Assembly: GCA_002364975.1 (NCBI GenBank)
Contig: DEYT01000129.1
Span: 1 to 10,310, forward strand
Direction of reading: 5' to 3'
Source: Opitutia bacterium UBA3151
Lineage (GTDB): Bacteria > Verrucomicrobiota > Verrucomicrobiia > Opitutales > Seribacteraceae
DNA: 10,310 nucleotides
Below, in pieces: positions 6,860 to 10,310 of this stretch; the stretch's first letter is position 1; the number at the start of each line of letters is the position of its first letter. Under the pieces are notes generated by a model. The model was not told where the DNA came from, did not search any database, and saw only the letters and a program-made list of their open reading frames with translations. Position numbers and translations under genes: made by a program.

Positions 6860-9175
6860 TCATTGACTTAGCTGCATCATCGTAGGAATTGCATCTTCCC
6901 AAATCTTCCGCAACTTTGAAACATCAGAATTTAAGATTTCCTTGTCATCCACCTTAAGGGAAAACACTTCATTTTCTGTAGTTTGGCCAAGAAAATGAGC
7001 AGATATGCCCCATTGGTTTGCCAAATCCAACAAAGAGGAAAGGTTCTCTGGGGAAACTCCGATTAAGGCACGACCTTGGCTTTCTCCAAAAAGTAAGGCA
7101 TCCAATCGGGCATTAAAATCCAGAGCATCCACCTTGATTTCCGCTCCAAGATTTAAATTTCCAAAAAGCATTTCAAGCATCGCTACCAGTAAGCCCCCTT
7201 CTGCCAAATCATGGGCGGAAGATATCAATCCCAGTTCAATTCCACCGATCAACAAGCCCTGAAGCTTAGCCTCAGCTTCCAGATCAACAACAGGGACTTT
7301 GCCTTCTTTAAGTCCGTGTTGGGTTTGAAGAAAATAACTACCTCCCAATTCATCTGAAAATCCACCTAAGAGAACAACCGATTGTCCGGTGCCCGAAATC
7401 GTTGAACGAGTAACCAGTTCGGGCTTGTCAATGAGACCCACCATGGAAACCACTGGTGTCGGATCGATCGCTCCATCCCCATGCTCATTGTAAAGACTGA
7501 CATTTCCGCCCACAACCGGGACATCAAAATGAGCACAGGCATCCGCCAAGCCTTTGACACACTCCTTAAGCATATAATAAGCCTCCGGTTTATTGGGATT
7601 ACCAAAGTTTAAATTATCGGTAACCGCCAATGCTTTCGCTCCGGAACATGCCAAATTCCTCATGCATTCTACGAATGCAATCTGTGCACCCCGGTAGGGA
7701 TCGAGAAAGCAAAACCTATTATTACAATCATTTGCAATCGCAAGATACTTGTCGATACCAGCAATACTCAACCGCACCACACCCGCATCGCTTCCTGGCT
7801 CAACCGTGCAGCCAGACATCACCATGTGATCGTATTGTTTCCAGACCCACCTCTTGGATCCAATGGTTGGATGTCCCAATAATTTTTCCAGAGCACCTGT
7901 CACCTCATTTGGCTCTAATTCCGGAACAGAATCAATTTGCCAATTTCTAGCCTCGGTAACATGGACTGGTTCACTTGCGGGTTGATCGTAAATTGGAGCC
8001 TCATCAGTCAAGGATTTCGCTGGTAAGTCCGCCACCACTACACCCTTATGGCGTACAACCATTCGATCTCCATTCTTGACTTCGCCAATTCTGGCAGCGT
8101 GCAAGTCCCATTTCTCGAAAACCTGCTCCAATTCATGTTCACGACCCCGATTTACGATAACCAACATGCGTTCCTGGCTTTCGGAGAGCATGATCTCGTA
8201 AGAATTCATGCCCGTTTCTCGCTGAGGAACAAGATCAAGATCGATTTCAATTCCAGAATTTCCTCTTGAGGCAGTTTCACAGGTCGAACAAGTCAACCCC
8301 GCAGCCCCCATATCTTGAATGCCAACAACCAAGCCAGGAATTGCCATCATCTCCAGGCAAGCCTCAAGCAAGAGTTTCTCCATAAAAGGATCCCCTTTTT
8401 GTACAGCTGGTCTATCCTCCGCACTCTCCTCGGTTAACTCTCTAGATGCAAAACTAGCCCCTCCTAAACCATCACGACCAGTACCAGGCCCGACATAATA
8501 TACGGGATTACCCACTCCAGTTGCTGCCCCTTTCTGAATTTCTTCATGTCGTAAAATTCCAGCACATAAGGCATTGACCAATGGATTTCCTTCATAACAG
8601 GAATCAAAATAAATATCCCCACCCATGTTTGGAATACCCAAACAATTCCCGTAATGCGAAATGCCACTCACAACCCCACGAAATAAGCGTTTTACCTGCT
8701 CATTCTCAAGATCTCCAAAACGAAGTGAATTGGTAAGTAAAACCGGCCGGGCACCCATCGTAAAAATATCACGAACAATCCCACCGACTCCGGTGGCAGC
8801 ACCTTCAAATGGTTCAATTGCACTCGGATGATTGTGCGATTCGATCTTAAAGGCCACCCCCCAACCTTCCCCTACATCAATTACTCCGGCATTCTCTTCG
8901 CCAGCTTTAACCAAAACTTGGCCGATCGCATTCTTGTCCTTCTTTTCGGTCGGAAAAAGTTTTAATAACTTCCGGGTATTTTTATAGGCACAATGCTCGG
9001 ACCACATCACCGAAAATATTCCCAACTCAGTCAGATTGGGAGTGCGACTCAAAATCTCTTGTATATTCTCGTACTCCACGGGTAGAAGACCGTGTTGAGC
9101 AATTAATTCCGGAGTGATTTCCACATTGAGACAAGGATCAGGATTCGGGATCATGGAATTTATCGAAGAATCCAT
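6860..9175 (-). CDS. purL: Phosphoribosylformylglycinamidine synthase subunit PurL (small type)
   Basis: PurL converts FGAR, ATP and ammonia to formylglycinamidine ribonucleotide, receiving ammonia from PurQ. At 771 residues it is the small form, in contrast to the roughly 1300-residue fused PurL of gamma-proteobacteria. Visible family motifs are SEHCAYKNTRK with His61, the glycine-rich ATP/substrate region HNHPSAIEPFEGAATGVGG (114-132), GGNVSLYNE in the second half, and SAHDLAEGG with His655. Both AIRS-like halves are present and no break is seen. The ATG overlaps the purQ stop by one base (TAATG), which favours translational coupling and supports this start. A second ATG at codon 8 is possible but less well placed. 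The small form normally works as a complex with PurQ and PurS; no purS is seen nearby. Confidence 0.96.
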   Translation of the reverse strand: MDSSINSMIPNPDPCLNVEITPELIAQHGLLPVEYENIQEILSRTPNLTELGIFSVMWSEHCAYKNTRKLLKLFPTEKKDKNAIGQVLVKAGEENAGVIDVGEGWGVAFKIESHNHPSAIEPFEGAATGVGGIVRDIFTMGARPVLLTNSLRFGDLENEQVKRLFRGVVSGISHYGNCLGIPNMGGDIYFDSCYEGNPLVNALCAGILRHEEIQKGAATGVGNPVYYVGPGTGRDGLGGASFASRELTEESAEDRPAVQKGDPFMEKLLLEACLEMMAIPGLVVGIQDMGAAGLTCSTCETASRGNSGIEIDLDLVPQRETGMNSYEIMLSESQERMLVIVNRGREHELEQVFEKWDLHAARIGEVKNGDRMVVRHKGVVVADLPAKSLTDEAPIYDQPASEPVHVTEARNWQIDSVPELEPNEVTGALEKLLGHPTIGSKRWVWKQYDHMVMSGCTVEPGSDAGVVRLSIAGIDKYLAIANDCNNRFCFLDPYRGAQIAFVECMRNLACSGAKALAVTDNLNFGNPNKPEAYYMLKECVKGLADACAHFDVPVVGGNVSLYNEHGDGAIDPTPVVSMVGLIDKPELVTRSTISGTGQSVVLLGGFSDELGGSYFLQTQHGLKEGKVPVVDLEAEAKLQGLLIGGIELGLISSAHDLAEGGLLVAMLEMLFGNLNLGAEIKVDALDFNARLDALLFGESQGRALIGVSPENLSSLLDLANQWGISAHFLGQTTENEVFSLKVDDKEILNSDVSKLRKIWEDAIPTMMQLSQ

Positions 9176-9864
9176 TAAGTGGATACCAGCTCTACTGGGC
9201 TAGAAGTTTGAAGGGGATCAAAAAAAGATTTTAGAATCAGGATTCCATCATCGCATGGATGATGAGGTTCGACCGCTCTTTCAGGATGGGGCATCATACC
9301 ATACACATTACCCTTGAGGTTGCGGATTCCCGCAATGTCGTTGATTGAGCCATTGGGGTTATCAAGGTACCGGAGCAATACTTGATCATTGGATTCGAGC
9401 TCCTCCAAAGTCGAATCCTTCACCCGGTAATTTCCTTCACCATGAGCAATAGGTAGGGAAATTGAATGGTTTATCTTGGAAGAATTGAAACGTTCATTGG
9501 AGTCTTCCACTTGGAGGGCTTGATTGAGACAACGAAAATCCAAACAGTCGTTGCGGATCAAAGCACCGGGTAAAAGACCCGCTTCACAAAGGATTTGAAA
9601 ACCATTACAAATGCCAAGCACCTGCCCACCACGATCAGCAAAATTCTTTAAATCCGACATGATCGGAGAAAATTGGGCAATCGCTCCGCACCTTAAATAA
9701 TCACCAAAAGAAAAACCACCCGGAACCACAACTGCCTCGGTTTCGCTGGGTAGCGAATCCTTGTGCCAGACTCTCTTAGCTGGAATACCCATTACTTGAT
9801 CCACTGCATGCTCCGCATCCCAATCGCAATTGGAACCAGGAAATTGTAAGATTGCCACTTTCAA
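9175..9864 (-). CDS. purQ: Phosphoribosylformylglycinamidine synthase subunit PurQ (glutaminase)
   Basis: PurQ is the class I glutamine amidotransferase that releases ammonia for PurL. The 229-residue length is usual for the family. The opening [15 protein letters not shown], the oxyanion-region [16 protein letters not shown] (48-63), the nucleophile Cys86 in GICNGFQIL, and His193 and Glu195 in MPHPERAVE complete the catalytic triad. The start is a TTG, not ATG. It overlaps the stop of the upstream FAH gene as TTGA, and an AGGAGGAG sequence stands 8 bases upstream, so this start is well supported. No in-frame ATG fits the family N-terminus better. It is followed by purL with a 1-base overlap. 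Confidence 0.96.
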   Translation of the reverse strand: MKVAILQFPGSNCDWDAEHAVDQVMGIPAKRVWHKDSLPSETEAVVVPGGFSFGDYLRCGAIAQFSPIMSDLKNFADRGGQVLGICNGFQILCEAGLLPGALIRNDCLDFRCLNQALQVEDSNERFNSSKINHSISLPIAHGEGNYRVKDSTLEELESNDQVLLRYLDNPNGSINDIAGIRNLKGNVYGMMPHPERAVEPHHPCDDGILILKSFFDPLQTSSPVELVST

Positions 9865-10310
9865 GATTTTTTCTCCTCCTGCTTGGCTTCATCCTCTCCG
9901 AAAACTTCTTCAACCACTGGGTTGGTCAAAATCCCCACCCCATCTACTTCAATGGTAACTTCATCTCCTGGAACCAGAAAGCGTTTTGGGTTTCTAGCCT
10001 CACCGACTCCGGAAGGGGTACCGGTTAGAATAAGGGTTCCGGGCAACAAGGTGGTACTTCCACTTAGGAAGGAGATTAAGGCAGACGCATCAAAAATCAT
10101 GTCTTCCAAAGAGGATTCCTGCATCTTCTCTTCATTTACAAAAGATCGAATGGTCAGCTTAGAAGGGTCAGGTATCTCGTCCGCAGTGGCCAAGCAAGGG
10201 CCTACCGGGCAGAAAGTATCGAAACTTTTTCCACGGCAGAACTGCCCTCCCCCTTTTTCTTTCTGCCAATCCCTTGCACTGACATCGTTTACGCAAGTGT
10301 AACCCAGGAC
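9861..10310 (-). CDS. Fumarylacetoacetate hydrolase (FAH) family protein, 5' partial
   Basis: The frame is open to the right edge, so only the C-terminal 149 residues are seen. They begin inside the conserved [14 protein letters not shown] segment, whose first Asp (residue 9 of the fragment) is by homology a metal ligand. The two Glu ligands would be upstream, outside the window. [13 protein letters not shown] (26-38), TADEIPDP (42-49), LLPG (88-91) and TGTPSGVG (96-103) follow in the usual family order, as does the [13 protein letters not shown] ending. Members act on C-C bonds of acylpyruvates, hydrate or isomerise oxo-dienoates, or decarboxylate oxaloacetate. The exact substrate cannot be told here. 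The in-frame TTG at 10193 is not a real start because it falls within the domain. The last 15 or so residues are a charged tail ([11 protein letters not shown]) whose codons carry the purQ ribosome binding site. The TGA overlaps the purQ TTG, so both are probably cotranscribed. Confidence 0.9.
   Translation of the reverse strand, partial: VLGYTCVNDVSARDWQKEKGGGQFCRGKSFDTFCPVGPCLATADEIPDPSKLTIRSFVNEEKMQESSLEDMIFDASALISFLSGSTTLLPGTLILTGTPSGVGEARNPKRFLVPGDEVTIEVDGVGILTNPVVEEVFGEDEAKQEEKKS
9873..9880 (-). promoter_or_regulatory. Strong ribosome binding site for purQ
   Basis: AGGAGGAG on the minus strand lies 8 bases before the purQ TTG. It is the clearest Shine-Dalgarno sequence in the window and lies inside the last codons of the FAH gene. 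It decides the TTG start and may compensate for the weak start codon. Confidence 0.8.

Noticed and set aside
7630..7950. A 106-residue open frame on the plus strand inside purL
   Set aside because: It is antisense to conserved PurL sequence, resembles no family I know, and has no ribosome binding site context worth noting.
9861..10193. A 110-residue protein starting at the TTG at 10193
   Set aside because: The frame stays open to the window's right edge, and the 39 codons before this TTG encode conserved FAH-domain sequence, so the gene is a longer one cut by the edge.
9883..10302. A 139-residue open frame on the plus strand opposite the FAH gene
   Set aside because: It has no recognisable domain and low-complexity Ser/Pro/Thr composition, and it lies wholly antisense to a conserved gene, as a shadow frame would.

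Overview
The window is a piece of bacterial chromosome carrying mainly conserved housekeeping genes, with coding sequence on almost every base. I see no insertion sequence, phage, CRISPR array or rRNA/tRNA gene. The base composition looks moderate (about 40-45% GC by eye). The closest fit I can suggest is a Verrucomicrobiota (PVC) or Bacteroidota-related lineage. The large PurF is of the kind I associate with Bacteroidota and relatives, and the HNH protein has a form I associate with PVC and Bacteroidota genomes. This assignment is an inference from memory of the families and needs a phylogeny.

Left part: a gene for a GlnD-type bifunctional PII uridylyltransferase/uridylyl-removing enzyme reads rightward (+). 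Its 5' end lies outside the window, so the nucleotidyltransferase catalytic motif is not visible, but the HD domain and two ACT domains are. It converges, with only 11 bp between stop codons, on a leftward (-) gene for a soluble GAF-GAF sensor histidine kinase. Upstream of the kinase on the same strand is a small HNH endonuclease gene, and the two probably form one transcription unit. A 140-bp intergenic region separates this unit from the purine genes. It holds a probable intrinsic terminator for the purine operon, a perfect 8+8 palindrome and a candidate promoter placed so close to the HNH start codon that the transcript could be nearly leaderless.

Right part: four leftward genes are packed as an operon: a fumarylacetoacetate-hydrolase (FAH) family enzyme (5' end outside the window), purQ, purL and purF. 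FAH and purQ overlap by 4 bases (TTGA), purQ and purL overlap by 1 base (TAATG), and purL and purF are 6 bp apart. PurQ supplies ammonia from glutamine to PurL, which turns formylglycinamide ribonucleotide (FGAR) into the amidine. PurF catalyses the first committed step of the pathway, making phosphoribosylamine. PurL is the small form that normally needs PurS as a third subunit. No purS is visible, and the FAH gene sits where purS stands in Bacillus-type operons.

I do not see a convincing undescribed system. The points most worth a second look are the FAH gene coupled to purQ in the purS position, the purQ TTG start with a strong ribosome binding site embedded in the FAH tail, the HNH/histidine kinase pair without a response regulator, and the palindrome plus promoter in front of it.
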